DNA of 64,000 nt from Clostridia bacterium (lineage in GTDB: Bacteria > Bacillota > Clostridia > Oscillospirales > Acutalibacteraceae), in NCBI GenBank assembly GCA_017436285.1, contig JAFSDL010000021.1:1-64000 (forward strand). Reading direction: 5' to 3'. How positions within the stretch are numbered: position 1 is the stretch's first letter; each line of letters begins with the position of its first letter. The notes beneath the pieces were generated by a model, which did no database searches, was not told the DNA's origin, and saw only the letters and a list, made by a program, of their open reading frames with translations. Of this stretch, positions 16,966-25,689 are shown piece by piece. The position numbers and the translations under genes were made by a program.

Positions 16966-17601
16966 ATGGATATCGGAAACAAACTGAAAAATGCAAGAAA
17001 TGAAGCGAATTTTACCCAAGAAGATATTGCAGAAAAAATCGGTGTAAGCCGACAGACAATTTCCAACTGGGAAAACAGTAAATCTTATCCCGACATTATA
17101 AGCGTAATTAAATTAAGTGATATTTATTCAATCACTCTTGATGCCTTGTTAAAGGAGGACGAAAATATGATTAAACATCTTGATGAAAGTACAAATGTTG
17201 TCAAAAGTAAAAACCGTCTGAGAAAAATAATTCCTATTTTAATATATACCGCCATTTGGGCAATGTGCATTTTATTCTTCTGGATTTTTAGCGGTGCAAC
17301 TGATGCAGCTATTTTTTCCATCTTCGTATTCTGGGGTATTCTTCCTATTACAAGCTTAATAATTTCCGTTATTATAGGAAAAGATGATTTCAAACCATTA
17401 GCAAAAACCGGAACTGTTATTTTAATGGGAATAATGTATATGCTTTGTGAATATTTCACGTTCTCACTTGCTAATATGGTAACCTTTGATAAATTCAACC
17501 TGATAAGTTTCGATGCTTTATTTATGGGAATCTGTTTTTCTGCTATAGGAATGGGAACCGGTTGTTTGATAAAATTCATTAAAATCAAAAGGCAAAAATA
17601 A
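16966..17601 (+). CDS. XRE-family regulator with C-terminal membrane domain
   Basis: The N-terminal helix-turn-helix (about 1-58) is a clear XRE domain: F-T-Q-E-D-I-A-E-K-I-G-V-S-R-Q-T-I-S-N-W-E-N. After a short linker come four predicted membrane helices (about 85-200), so this is a membrane-tethered DNA-binding protein, as seen in several Firmicutes regulators next to transporters. I prefer ATG 16966, because AGAGGTGG lies seven bases upstream; a GTG at 16957 sits inside that site. No obvious target gene adjoins; autoregulation is possible. Confidence 0.85.
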   Translation: MDIGNKLKNARNEANFTQEDIAEKIGVSRQTISNWENSKSYPDIISVIKLSDIYSITLDALLKEDENMIKHLDESTNVVKSKNRLRKIIPILIYTAIWAMCILFFWIFSGATDAAIFSIFVFWGILPITSLIISVIIGKDDFKPLAKTGTVILMGIMYMLCEYFTFSLANMVTFDKFNLISFDALFMGICFSAIGMGTGCLIKFIKIKRQK

Positions 17602-17605
17602 TATT

Positions 17606-17642
17606 CGTGCAGTCATTGTAAACCTTTTACAATAACTGCACG
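17606..17642. terminator. Bidirectional terminator between converging genes
   Basis: Arms CGTGCAGTcATTGTAAA and TTTACAATaACTGCACG form a near-perfect long stem. The stop codon of the minus-strand radical SAM gene (17627-17629) lies inside it. Confidence 0.75.
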
Positions 17643-19294
17643 ATATCTGATAAATTATAGAAATTACTTACATACCTTCCGTTGAAATCCTTCTGACTCC
17701 ACTGATTTACAACAAAAACTTTTTCTGTTTTATAAAGAATGGCGATTTTATTGAGTTTAGTTTTATCTTGTGTAAAATGTTTCTTGACCTTCTTGTAAAG
17801 AGGGTCATTTTTTATTTTAAAAAGCTCAGGTATCTGCAAGGCAGATGAGCTTGAAAGCAAATCGCAGATAAGTGTTTCACGAAGCCTTTCGGGGTCTACA
17901 TATTCTTTGAAATAATAATAGATATGCACGGCATAATCAGAAAGGCTCATTTTGTTACCGTCAATCTCGTTACCGAAAGCCATAAAAATCTTAAAGGGTG
18001 TAAAATCACATTCGGTTAAAAGATAATCGAGAGTGAAAAGAAAGCGACCGCTGTTATACATTCTCTCGAGGGCATCCTCGCACTTCTTGAGTGCCTGTAT
18101 TTCATCATTTGAAAGCCAGGGAGTTGAGGTTACCTCATAGGGTGGATTTTCGTTAAATTCGCAAGGATATTTCTCACTGTTCTCCCGCATTTGTGCCCCA
18201 TAAAGAAGCTTTAAAAAGCCCATCTGAAGCATATTCGCTTTAAGGGAATAACCGATATCAAAGCTTCTTTCAAAGCTTTCTATACCCTCACCCGTAAGCC
18301 CTGCTATAAGGTCAATATGAATATGCATATTACCGAATGAAATAAGCTTTTTAATATTTTCAATAAGCTTTTGGGTATCAGTTTTTCGGTTGATAGCTTT
18401 TAAGGTTTCCTCATTGAAGGACTGCATACCTATTTCAAGCTGAAAAACGCCTTTGGGAGCTTTTGAAAGGATTTCCATTGTGCTATCTTTCAGAATATCT
18501 CCTGCAATTTCAAAATGGAAGCAGGTTCCCTCGGGAATTTTTGACCCGTAATTTGAAAGTATGAATTCTAAAATTTCATTGGTTCTGTCTGCTTTTGCGT
18601 TGAAGGTGCGGTCAACAAATTTAATGGTTTTTGTACCGCTTTGAGATAGCTTTAAAATATCATTTCTGACTTGCTCAATATCAAAAAATCTTAAGGGTGA
18701 GCATCTGCCCGAAAGACAGAAGGCGCATCTGTAAGGGCAACCGCGACTTGCTTCAATATATGAAATCCTGCCCTTCAGATTATCAAAAAACTCTTCATTA
18801 TATGGTGATGGTGGTGTGCCCGTACATTCTTCTTCAGGTATTGAAATTATATTTTCGTTTTCTCTGTATGAAAGGCCACGGACCTTATTGAAATTCTCTT
18901 TGTTGATATATGTATCTATAAAAAGAGGAAAGCTTTTCTCACCCTCACCCGAAAGCACAAAATCAACAAAGGAATAATTCTCTAAAACATTTTTTGCTCT
19001 GTATGAAACCTCGGGACCTCCAAGGATAATTGTGCAATTGATTTTTTGTTTAATAAATTCACAAAGCTCAAGAGTTTTTTCAATATTCCATATATACGAA
19101 GAAAAGGAAACTATATCAGGCTTTTCGTTTATAATCTGCTCTGCAAAGTTGCTTATATCACTGTTTATGGTTGCTTCCATAACTCTTGCTTCAACAGGTG
19201 CAACAGAATAAGCCCTTACCCCTGACAGCAAGCACCAAGGGGCAAGGGATGCGTGAATATATTTTGAATTCAAGCAAGCGATTATTACCTTCAA
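17627..19294 (-). CDS. B12-binding radical SAM protein (DUF4080 type)
   Basis: Iron-sulfur enzyme of 555 residues. An N-terminal cobalamin-binding-like Rossmann domain (about 1-140; I-L-G-G-P-E-V-S-Y motif) is followed by the radical SAM core with E-A-S-R-G-C-P-Y-R-C-A-F-C, which binds the 4Fe-4S cluster, and by a helical C-terminal region of the kind annotated DUF4080. The N-terminus (M-K-V-I-I-A-C-L-N-S-K-Y-I-H-A-S-L-A-P-W) is characteristic of this clostridial family, whose substrate is unknown. It has no close partner: the upstream gene on the strand is separated by a terminator. Confidence 0.88.
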   Translation of the reverse strand: MKVIIACLNSKYIHASLAPWCLLSGVRAYSVAPVEARVMEATINSDISNFAEQIINEKPDIVSFSSYIWNIEKTLELCEFIKQKINCTIILGGPEVSYRAKNVLENYSFVDFVLSGEGEKSFPLFIDTYINKENFNKVRGLSYRENENIISIPEEECTGTPPSPYNEEFFDNLKGRISYIEASRGCPYRCAFCLSGRCSPLRFFDIEQVRNDILKLSQSGTKTIKFVDRTFNAKADRTNEILEFILSNYGSKIPEGTCFHFEIAGDILKDSTMEILSKAPKGVFQLEIGMQSFNEETLKAINRKTDTQKLIENIKKLISFGNMHIHIDLIAGLTGEGIESFERSFDIGYSLKANMLQMGFLKLLYGAQMRENSEKYPCEFNENPPYEVTSTPWLSNDEIQALKKCEDALERMYNSGRFLFTLDYLLTECDFTPFKIFMAFGNEIDGNKMSLSDYAVHIYYYFKEYVDPERLRETLICDLLSSSSALQIPELFKIKNDPLYKKVKKHFTQDKTKLNKIAILYKTEKVFVVNQWSQKDFNGRYVSNFYNLSDIVQLL

Positions 19295-19316
19295 AACAAA
19301 ACCTCAAACGAATTAA

Positions 19317-19345
19317 AACTGTTGCAGAAAGCCTGCAACAGTTTT
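19317..19345 (-). terminator. Terminator after the DUF1874-like gene
   Basis: AACTGTTGCAG and CTGCAACAGTT with T-runs on both strands; it separates the small gene from the radical SAM gene. Confidence 0.75.
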
Positions 19346-19349
19346 TGAT

Positions 19350-19733
19350 TTACTCAATCCTTACAAGATACTGGCAATATGCATACACATTCATTATCTT
19401 TTTAGCCTCTACCCCATCATCTGCCTGAATAACGGGATTTGTTTCAGAGGGTGTGCGATAAAGCTTGAACACTATTGCATTCTGACCGGGACGCATATTA
19501 CGGATGCTCTTATATTCAAAATTGCGGTTTTTGATACCCAGCTGGTCGAACATTACTGATTCAATGTCCGCATTGGAAAAGCATTTGATATATTCGTTTT
19601 CGTCAAAAATTTCAAGAATGTGTTTAGCCTCTTCAAATGAAATATTGTAGCATTTGAACTGACCCTCGTTAAGTACAGACATCATACTACTGTTATCTAA
19701 CAGTAACAATGGCAATTTGTTAGCATCTACCAT
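19350..19733 (-). CDS. Small protein resembling the DUF1874 (STIV B116 / AcrIII-1) fold
   Basis: A 127-residue soluble protein transcribed alone between two intergenic gaps, with AAGGGAGGC upstream. By eye its layout follows DUF1874: a first strand with N-S-S-M (residues 14-17), an E-G-x-F-K-x-x-x-I-S-x-E-E-A segment, then S-N-A-D-I-E-S-V-M-F-D-Q-L-G (53-66) where viral members have I-G-H-D-S-T, then R-P-G-Q-N-A-I-V-F-K-L. Viral and bacterial members of that family (AcrIII-1, Crn2) are ring nucleases that cut cyclic tetra-adenylate using the His of that motif; here Asn54 stands in its place, so that activity is doubtful. No CRISPR array or cas gene is in the window. Treat the family call as tentative. 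Confidence 0.5.
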   Translation of the reverse strand: MVDANKLPLLLLDNSSMMSVLNEGQFKCYNISFEEAKHILEIFDENEYIKCFSNADIESVMFDQLGIKNRNFEYKSIRNMRPGQNAIVFKLYRTPSETNPVIQADDGVEAKKIMNVYAYCQYLVRIE

Positions 19734-19911
19734 AAATAAGCCTCCCTTTAAAAATTAGTCACCATATTGGTTGATTTTATTTTACAACATTCTATGCACC
19801 TTGTAAAGTATTTTTGATAAACACAAGAGAATTTTATTCATTTTGACGAAAGATTGTGTTGATTTTTATTAATATAAATGATAAAATTTATTAAAACTAC
19901 CATAAAAAGAG
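19734..19911. other. Divergent AT-rich intergenic region
   Basis: Separates the DUF1874-like gene from the NamZ-like gene and must hold both promoters. I see no strong hairpin or convincing consensus boxes. Confidence 0.4.
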
Positions 19912-21081
19912 GTGGAAGCCCTGAAAAACAAGGTTCTGAACGGATGCGATTTGCTCAATACCGAAGCGGTTTTTAATATGCTTTCGGGCAAAAGGCTTGG
20001 GTTAATTTCAAACTCAAAGGCACTTTTGAAAAACGGAAAAGCTGTTGCAACCGTAATCAACGAAAAATATAATCTATACGCTTTATTCAGCGGCGAACAC
20101 GGGTTCAACACCCAAAAACAAGCCGGTGGATTTGATAACGAGGTTTTCACCGAAAATGAAACCGGTGTGCCTGTATATGACCTTTTCGGCGGTAAAGCCT
20201 CTTTAGAAAAAGCGGAAGAGATTTTTAAATGCCTTGACTGTGTTTTGTTTGATATTCAGGATATCGGAACGCGATATTATACATATCAATACACACTTTT
20301 GGATGCCTTATATTTATGCCAAAAAACAAGCACCGAGTTAATTGTTTTAGACAGAATGAATCCCCTTGGCTGCAACAGAGTTGAAGGAAATTTATTGGAA
20401 AAGGACTGCATTTCAGAGGTTGGAAGGGTTGCAGGGCAACCAACCGTTACGGGATTGACAATCGGCGAAATTACACTATGGTATAACTATAAGCTGAATA
20501 TCAACGCAAGCATTAATATAATTGCCTGCGAGGGAGTAACGAGGGATTTGAAAATTGAGAACACGGATTTGAGCTTCACGCCCCCGTCACCCAATTTAAA
20601 AAGCATTGATGCGCTTTTTCTTTATGTGGGCACCTGCCTTTTTGAAGGAACAAATCTTTCCGAGGGTCGCGGAACAGACAAGCCATTTGAGATGTTCGGT
20701 GCACCTTGGTTAGAGCCTAAAAAGGTTATTGATTATTTATATTACTTACCTGATGAGGAAAAATCTGCTTTTAAGGGACTTGAATTTCTTCCCTGCACTT
20801 TTACCCCCACTTTCAGCGACTATAAAAACGAGCTTTGTAACGGAATACAAATAGAAATCAAGGATAAAAACCATGTGAATATGTTTGAAACCGGGTTACA
20901 GTTAATAAAAGCAATAAAAACACTTTACCCTGACAAAGTTGAATTTTCAGAGCATTTGGGAAATCTGGCAGGAACAAAAGAAATATATATGGATGAGTTT
21001 AATCCTCATCAATATATAAAAACTCAAGAAACAGAATTAGAAAAATTCAAAAATGAAAGAAAATCTATACTAATATATTAA
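19912..21081 (+). CDS. DUF1343 protein, NamZ-like exo-beta-N-acetylmuramidase
   Basis: Members of DUF1343 such as Bacillus NamZ release N-acetylmuramic acid from non-reducing ends of peptidoglycan fragments. This 389-residue protein shows the family pattern: R-L-G-L-I-S-N near the start, F-S-G-E-H-G-F, V-P-V-Y-D-L-F-G, D-I-Q-D-I-G-T-R-Y-Y-T-Y, V-L-D-R-M-N-P-L-G and F-E-G-T-N-L-S-E-G-R-G-T. No signal peptide is seen, so it may act in the cytosol on imported muropeptides. The frame begins at GTG 19912, but AGAGGTGG overlaps it, so CTG at 19921 could be the real start. The Gfo/Idh gene follows 67 bp later with its own possible promoter. Confidence 0.85.
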   Translation: MEALKNKVLNGCDLLNTEAVFNMLSGKRLGLISNSKALLKNGKAVATVINEKYNLYALFSGEHGFNTQKQAGGFDNEVFTENETGVPVYDLFGGKASLEKAEEIFKCLDCVLFDIQDIGTRYYTYQYTLLDALYLCQKTSTELIVLDRMNPLGCNRVEGNLLEKDCISEVGRVAGQPTVTGLTIGEITLWYNYKLNINASINIIACEGVTRDLKIENTDLSFTPPSPNLKSIDALFLYVGTCLFEGTNLSEGRGTDKPFEMFGAPWLEPKKVIDYLYYLPDEEKSAFKGLEFLPCTFTPTFSDYKNELCNGIQIEIKDKNHVNMFETGLQLIKAIKTLYPDKVEFSEHLGNLAGTKEIYMDEFNPHQYIKTQETELEKFKNERKSILIY

Positions 21082-21088
21082 TATATTC

Positions 21089-21116
21089 TTGTTTTTTCTT
21101 TCCAATATGATAAAAT
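21089..21116 (+). promoter_or_regulatory. Possible promoter of the Gfo/Idh oxidoreductase gene
   Basis: TTGTTT (21089-21094), 16-base spacer, TAAAAT (21111-21116). Confidence 0.4.
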
Positions 21117-21148
21117 AGGTTTATATTTATGACCTTGGAGGTTTTTTT

Positions 21149-22093
21149 ATGTTAAAAGTTGGTCTTGTTGGTGTTGGCGGTATAAGCCATTCGCATATTG
21201 ATGCCTGGGAAAAAATGGAGGATGCAGAGCTTATTGCTATGTGTGACATCCGTCCTGAAAGAATGGAAAAATTCACCGAGAAAAAATGTTATACAGAATT
21301 TGATGAAATGCTTGCAGAAAATGAATTTGATGTTATTGACATCTGTCTGCCTACATACCTTCACGCAGATTTTGCAGTTAAGGCTATGGAAAAAGGCGTT
21401 AATGTTATTACAGAAAAGCCTATTTCCTTAAAGGAAGAGGATATTGACAGGGTTTATAAAACCGCAGAAAAAAATAATGTTAAATTTATGGTTGCTCAAG
21501 TTCTTCGTTTCTGGCCCGAATATGAGCTTCTCAAGGAAATTTATGAAACAAAGAAATACGGCAAGCTCCTTTCAGGTACAATGACAAGGCTCGGTTGCTA
21601 CCCCAAATGGAGCTGGGATGGTTGGATGATGGATGAAAAAAGAAGCGGTCTTGTACCCTTTGATTTGCATATCCACGACCTTGACTTTATGGTTTATGCC
21701 TTTGGTATGCCTAAGGTTGCTCATCAATTCCGTTCAAAGCTTCCCGACCAGGATTTTATCAGCATCAGCTATGATTTTGGTGATTTCCAGATTAATTCCG
21801 AAGCCTCATGGTATGCAACAAGCTATCCCTTTACTGCAGAATTCCGTTTTCAATTTGAAGATGCGATTGTGGCAAACGAAAACGGCAAAATGCTTATTCA
21901 CCTGAGGGATGATAAAAAAATCGACCTTTCAGAAGAAGCTGAGGGCGAAACAGGCGATATCAATCTCCCCAAAAGCAATGCTTACGCAAACGAAATCCGC
22001 TATTTCGCAGACTGCATAATAAATAACACTCCTGTTGAAAAGGTTCAGCCTGAAGAACTCAGATGTGTATTAAACATATTAAATAACCTTTAA
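21149..22093 (+). CDS. Gfo/Idh/MocA-family oxidoreductase
   Basis: NAD(P)-dependent dehydrogenase, usually acting on sugars, inositols or sugar derivatives. The Rossmann motif G-V-G-G-I-S-H-S-H is at 7-15 and the catalytic E-K-P motif follows (V-I-T-E-K-P-I-S). The C-terminal alpha/beta domain has W-D-G-W-M-M-D-E and the D-L-H-I-H-D-L-D segment, in which His and Asp commonly take part in catalysis. At 314 residues it is compact. It sits downstream of the NamZ-like gene, so an amino-sugar substrate is possible but unproven. GGAGG precedes the start. Confidence 0.88.
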   Translation: MLKVGLVGVGGISHSHIDAWEKMEDAELIAMCDIRPERMEKFTEKKCYTEFDEMLAENEFDVIDICLPTYLHADFAVKAMEKGVNVITEKPISLKEEDIDRVYKTAEKNNVKFMVAQVLRFWPEYELLKEIYETKKYGKLLSGTMTRLGCYPKWSWDGWMMDEKRSGLVPFDLHIHDLDFMVYAFGMPKVAHQFRSKLPDQDFISISYDFGDFQINSEASWYATSYPFTAEFRFQFEDAIVANENGKMLIHLRDDKKIDLSEEAEGETGDINLPKSNAYANEIRYFADCIINNTPVEKVQPEELRCVLNILNNL

Positions 22094-22100
22094 TAGCAAA

Positions 22101-22130
22101 TCGCACCTGCCAAACGGTAGGTGCGATGTA
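22101..22130. terminator. Terminator between the Gfo/Idh and LysR genes
   Basis: TCGCACCTGCC-aaac-GGTAGGTGCGA with one mismatch, between converging genes. Confidence 0.75.
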
Positions 22131-22131
22131 T

Positions 22132-23037
22132 TTATATATTCTTTTGTGTCAATAATTCTATAGCATATTTTGCATATTCGGAAAGATATTGACCTCGTCT
22201 TGTTACAATTGCAGGTTGACGAGATTGCTGACAGTTTTTCAGCTTAAACAAAGCTATGCTTTTATCAAAATCAAAATTTTCAACAAACTGCAAGGGTAAA
22301 AGTGTTGCGCCAACACCTGCTCTTGCCATAGACCAGGCAGTGCTGACACCGACAACCTCTGTTGCAACATCGGGTGTGAAATCAACCTCTGCACACATTT
22401 TATCAAAAAGCTGGCGCATTTCCTGCTGAGGACTTACAACAACAAAAGGAAGTTTTTTGCAATCCTTTAATTCAATTTCGGGAATACTGTTATGTGATGA
22501 AGCAGGAAAATTTTCAGAAAATTTTTCAGGAACTGCAAGAACAAGAGTATCTGCTTCAATTAATTTAACATCTAAAACAGATTCATCAACAGGAAGGTTT
22601 ACAACCGCAAAATCATATTTACCCTCGGAAGCATTTTTACGAAGCAAATCGCTACCCTCTTCGTGAAGAACAACAGTTACACCCGGGAATTTTTCTTTGA
22701 CCTTATTAACTATATATGGTATAAGATAAAGGCTCCTGAAGGGAGAAATTCCGATTTCAAGCTTGCCAAGCTTACCCGATTTATAATCCTCCATTGAGCG
22801 AAGCAGCTGGTCTTCCTTATATATAAGCTTTTTAGCCTCTGCTATAAAATGCTCGCCTGCGGGAGTTAAGGTCATAGGAATATTATTTCTGTCAAAAAGC
22901 TTAACATCAAGCTCTTTTTCCAATGATAACACCTGTTTGCTCAGGGCAGGTTGAGTTATTCCTATTTTTTCTGCAACAGCAGAAAAATTCAATTCCTCCG
23001 AAAGCTCTATAACATATTGTAATTGTTTTCTGTTCAT
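22132..23037 (-). CDS. LysR-family transcriptional regulator
   Basis: A standard 301-residue LysR protein. The N-terminal winged helix (1-60) has N-F-S-A-V-A-E-K-I-G-I-T-Q-P-A-L-S-K-Q-V-L-S-L-E, and the effector-binding domain follows from about 90. Such proteins bind T-N11-A palindromes and often control adjacent degradation genes. It lies 105 bp downstream of the seven-gene operon on the same strand and is the only regulator close to it, so it is the best candidate to act at the operators at 30137-30155 and 30332-30353. That link is inferred from position. Confidence 0.9.
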   Translation of the reverse strand: MNRKQLQYVIELSEELNFSAVAEKIGITQPALSKQVLSLEKELDVKLFDRNNIPMTLTPAGEHFIAEAKKLIYKEDQLLRSMEDYKSGKLGKLEIGISPFRSLYLIPYIVNKVKEKFPGVTVVLHEEGSDLLRKNASEGKYDFAVVNLPVDESVLDVKLIEADTLVLAVPEKFSENFPASSHNSIPEIELKDCKKLPFVVVSPQQEMRQLFDKMCAEVDFTPDVATEVVGVSTAWSMARAGVGATLLPLQFVENFDFDKSIALFKLKNCQQSRQPAIVTRRGQYLSEYAKYAIELLTQKNI

Positions 23038-23141
23038 TATTTTTCTCCCCGAATAAAATTAACCTTTTAAATCAATAATACTCGGGGTTTCTTCGTTTTT
23101 CAAGTAAATTTTGAAAATATTTTATAAATACAAGCTAAATC

Positions 23142-23990
23142 TCACAATTCTACAGTTGAAATTCTTGGTTCGAAGCAACAGACGGGTCTTACACACACAA
23201 TTCGCACACCACTTGCTCTTTGCGGGCCCACCTTCATAAAGGTAGCTAACACAGAGGTGTTGCCTCCAAGACCTAATGCACCCACGCCTGACTTATTGAC
23301 ACGGTCCGTAATTTCCTTTTCTAACTCTGACTGAATATCGTACCTGCCCTCAACCTGAGCCTGAAGCATCATAGCAGTAGCCTCGAAATGACTTCTTCCG
23401 ATGCCTACCGCCAGAGTACAAGGGGTGCACCCCAACTGAGCAACACCCTCCGTTGCCCAATTTACAATTTCATCCACAACAACATTTGTATTATGCTTAT
23501 GAAAAACTCTATATGTTTTTGCACGAATAGCCGGACCTCCGCCAAACATCAGAATATGCAAACGAATAACATTCTCTTTGCAACGGCGCAAAAGTATGGG
23601 GGCAGGTTCAACACCTGCACTATCAATATTTATACCACCGCTTTGGTCAATTCTCTGATTATCGTTTCCCATAATCCCCATAGGACGCCCGGGAAGAATT
23701 CTGAGTCCTTGCTTTATGCCTTCACGAATTTCATCAAGCATTTTACCACTGACTGCACAATCCTCTCCAATTTCCAAAACCAAATGAGGAATACCTGTAT
23801 CGTCGCACAAGGGGCTGTGGTTTTTCTCGGCAACAACAGCATTATCCAAAATCGTTTGAAGAACCCATCTGGCTTTTTCATTGGTTTCCTTATCTACAGC
23901 ATTCTGATACGCCTGCTTTTTATCCTCTCTGAATGTACTGCCTGCTTGCACGAGAGCATCTCTCACAAGCTCTACAATATTATTTTTCAT
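23142..23990 (-). CDS. Fumarase/tartrate-dehydratase-type hydro-lyase, alpha subunit
   Basis: Catalytic 4Fe-4S half of a two-subunit class I hydro-lyase (FumA/TtdA type), which adds or removes water from hydroxy-dicarboxylates. Candidate cluster cysteines appear in L-C-D-D-T-G-I-P, in Q-L-G-C-T-P-C-T-L and near the C-terminus in R-P-V-C-C-F; G-A-L-G-L-G-G-N-T-S is the usual GLGG loop. I start at 23990 (MKNNIVEL), which has GGAGGAG seven bases upstream; the longer frame at 24017 lacks this. It overlaps the beta subunit by 11 bases and is the last gene of the operon. Substrate could be fumarate, tartrate, mesaconate or a related acid. Confidence 0.88.
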   Translation of the reverse strand: MKNNIVELVRDALVQAGSTFREDKKQAYQNAVDKETNEKARWVLQTILDNAVVAEKNHSPLCDDTGIPHLVLEIGEDCAVSGKMLDEIREGIKQGLRILPGRPMGIMGNDNQRIDQSGGINIDSAGVEPAPILLRRCKENVIRLHILMFGGGPAIRAKTYRVFHKHNTNVVVDEIVNWATEGVAQLGCTPCTLAVGIGRSHFEATAMMLQAQVEGRYDIQSELEKEITDRVNKSGVGALGLGGNTSVLATFMKVGPQRASGVRIVCVRPVCCFEPRISTVEL

Positions 23991-24489
23991 ATATGCTCCT
24001 CCCGTGCGCTGAGCCAATAATTGCCGGATATTTGTCCACCTTTATCAGATACAATGCTTCCATTCCTAATTCCGGAAACGCAATCACCCTACACTCGCCG
24101 GTTTTTGAACCAAGCAATGCGGTAACTGGAGGGATAACGGCATACACACTATTATATTTATCAAGCGCCTCTACTGTTTCAGAATGTAATTGTCCCTTTC
24201 CAAGATGTAGCTTAATCCCTGCTTTAGAAAGAGGTTCAATACTGCTTTCTATCTCCAACTTATTGGAGCTGGTAGGACCCACGCCTGCAGGACTGACTGC
24301 TGTATGAAAAACAACCTGTCCACAAAGATCAATACCAAGATCTTCAATGGTATCATTTTCAATCATTTCTAAAATTTTTGGCAAAACAGCATCGCGACCA
24401 CACAATATATAACCGCTGATTTCTACTGTATCGCCTACCTGCAAACCTGACACTATTTCCTCTGATAAAGGCGTAGTTAATTCTATCAT
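23980..24489 (-). CDS. Fumarase/tartrate-dehydratase-type hydro-lyase, beta subunit
   Basis: Swivelling domain that completes the class I hydro-lyase active site. In 169 residues it has L-Q-V-G-D-T-V-E-I-S-G-Y-I-L-C-G-R-D-A, where the family's conserved G-R-D-A-A-H loop normally lies, and V-F-H-T-A-V-S-P-A-G-V-G-P-T-S-S-N-K, a strong family signature. After GRDA the usual His is replaced (A-V-L-P). Its stop lies inside the start of the alpha gene, so the two are translationally coupled. GTGAGGT lies upstream of the start. Confidence 0.88.
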   Translation of the reverse strand: MIELTTPLSEEIVSGLQVGDTVEISGYILCGRDAVLPKILEMIENDTIEDLGIDLCGQVVFHTAVSPAGVGPTSSNKLEIESSIEPLSKAGIKLHLGKGQLHSETVEALDKYNSVYAVIPPVTALLGSKTGECRVIAFPELGMEALYLIKVDKYPAIIGSAHGRSIYEK

Positions 24490-24525
24490 AATGAATACCT
24501 CACTTATATATTCAGGTAGTATCGT

Positions 24526-25671
24526 TTATTCATTAACAGCAAAAAGCTGTGTATAAGCCCCCTCGTTCTTGATAACACCGAATGCCCTTGCTCGATTATA
24601 CACATTTATTGCCCAATTGGTGTGTGGCTTTATTTCGTTCATTTTATTACCGCCAACACCCTTGACAACACCTCCATCTGTTCCAAGAATCTGGCAGGCA
24701 TCATCATACTCCTCCTTCGTAACAGCCATTAAAGCATTTACAAATTTAATATGAGTGGGATGAATAACGGTACGTCCGATAAAGCCGTTCGCCTTATCAA
24801 GAATCACTTCTCTGAGCAATCCGTCAATCTCATTATTCACAAGGGGTTTACGTCGTATAAGATAATCTTCAAAATCGTGAGTAGGAAGCTTCTCAAACAT
24901 CAATTCTTTAGGTGCACGAAAATACTCCCATACGGGGCCTGAAATAACATAATCATTGTTACGACCGCAAACATTAATAATATCTGACAAACACTCTCTT
25001 ACAGTCATAACATCGTATAAGCTGTAATCAACGCCTCTTCTAACTCCAAAAACAGAGCTGAAATCTGTACCACCCACACGCACCTGTAAAACAAGCTCGT
25101 GATATTTATCTAAAATTTTTCTTATACCCAAAAGCTCCGACATACGAGTTTCTTTGTAGGCTACCTCAGGATCTTCTATAATGGGCATACCATATAAAAC
25201 TTCTCCGAAACGCTCATTCAAATCTTTAAGATAAGCAAAATATTCATAGCCATTTTCCGCATTAAATTTAGGAAAATTAACCCCACACAAAGATTTCACT
25301 TCGTTTTTGGTAAGCGCTTCTCCAAAAACTTTAAATTGCTCTAAATTTCTGACACGAACAAAAATTAACGGTACAAAATCAGGATTTAACTTTCCTGACT
25401 CAACAGCCTCCGTAACAGTTGAGAGCAGATGGTGTACATTTTCCATAGCTTCAGATACTTTATCTTCAGGGCAGGCATCTTCAAAGCAAAGGACCATAGT
25501 TGTCAGACCAGGCATAGAATGCTCCAATATTTTAGGTGTAAAGTCTTTAAATCCCGGCATATACATAGTTGCACCCAAGCAATACTGCAAAAGCTCACGC
25601 TCTGTATATTTATTAAAATGCTCCGGTTCAACCTCAAAGTGAAAATCCGGATTATACAAATGGTGTCTCAT
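24526..25671 (-). CDS. HpcH/HpaI-CitE-like C-C bond lyase of the ter-cluster type
   Basis: TIM-barrel protein of 381 residues in the citrate-lyase-beta/HpcH superfamily. Characteristic segments are L-G-A-T-M-Y-M-P, M-V-L-C-F-E-D-A (acidic metal site), P-L-I-F-V-R-V-R, P-K-F, V-R-V-G-G-T-D-F-S-S-V-F-G-V-R-R and I-S-G-P-V-W-E-Y-F, then G-R-T-V-I-H-P-T-H-I. This set resembles the C-C-bond-lyase branch found in tellurite-resistance (ter) biosynthetic clusters (Pfam PF15617, from memory) rather than CitE itself. No terD/terC-type genes are near. Here it sits in a catabolic-looking operon, 18 bp after the preceding gene and with AAAGGAG upstream. It probably makes or splits a C-C bond next to a 2-oxo acid; the substrate is unknown. 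Confidence 0.8.
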   Translation of the reverse strand: MRHHLYNPDFHFEVEPEHFNKYTERELLQYCLGATMYMPGFKDFTPKILEHSMPGLTTMVLCFEDACPEDKVSEAMENVHHLLSTVTEAVESGKLNPDFVPLIFVRVRNLEQFKVFGEALTKNEVKSLCGVNFPKFNAENGYEYFAYLKDLNERFGEVLYGMPIIEDPEVAYKETRMSELLGIRKILDKYHELVLQVRVGGTDFSSVFGVRRGVDYSLYDVMTVRECLSDIINVCGRNNDYVISGPVWEYFRAPKELMFEKLPTHDFEDYLIRRKPLVNNEIDGLLREVILDKANGFIGRTVIHPTHIKFVNALMAVTKEEYDDACQILGTDGGVVKGVGGNKMNEIKPHTNWAINVYNRARAFGVIKNEGAYTQLFAVNE

Positions 25672-25689
25672 AGTAACTCCTTTTCTTTA

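Noticed and set aside
19350..19733. Calling the DUF1874-like protein an anti-CRISPR
   Set aside because: No phage or cas context is present and the catalytic His is missing. Fold similarity alone does not support that role.
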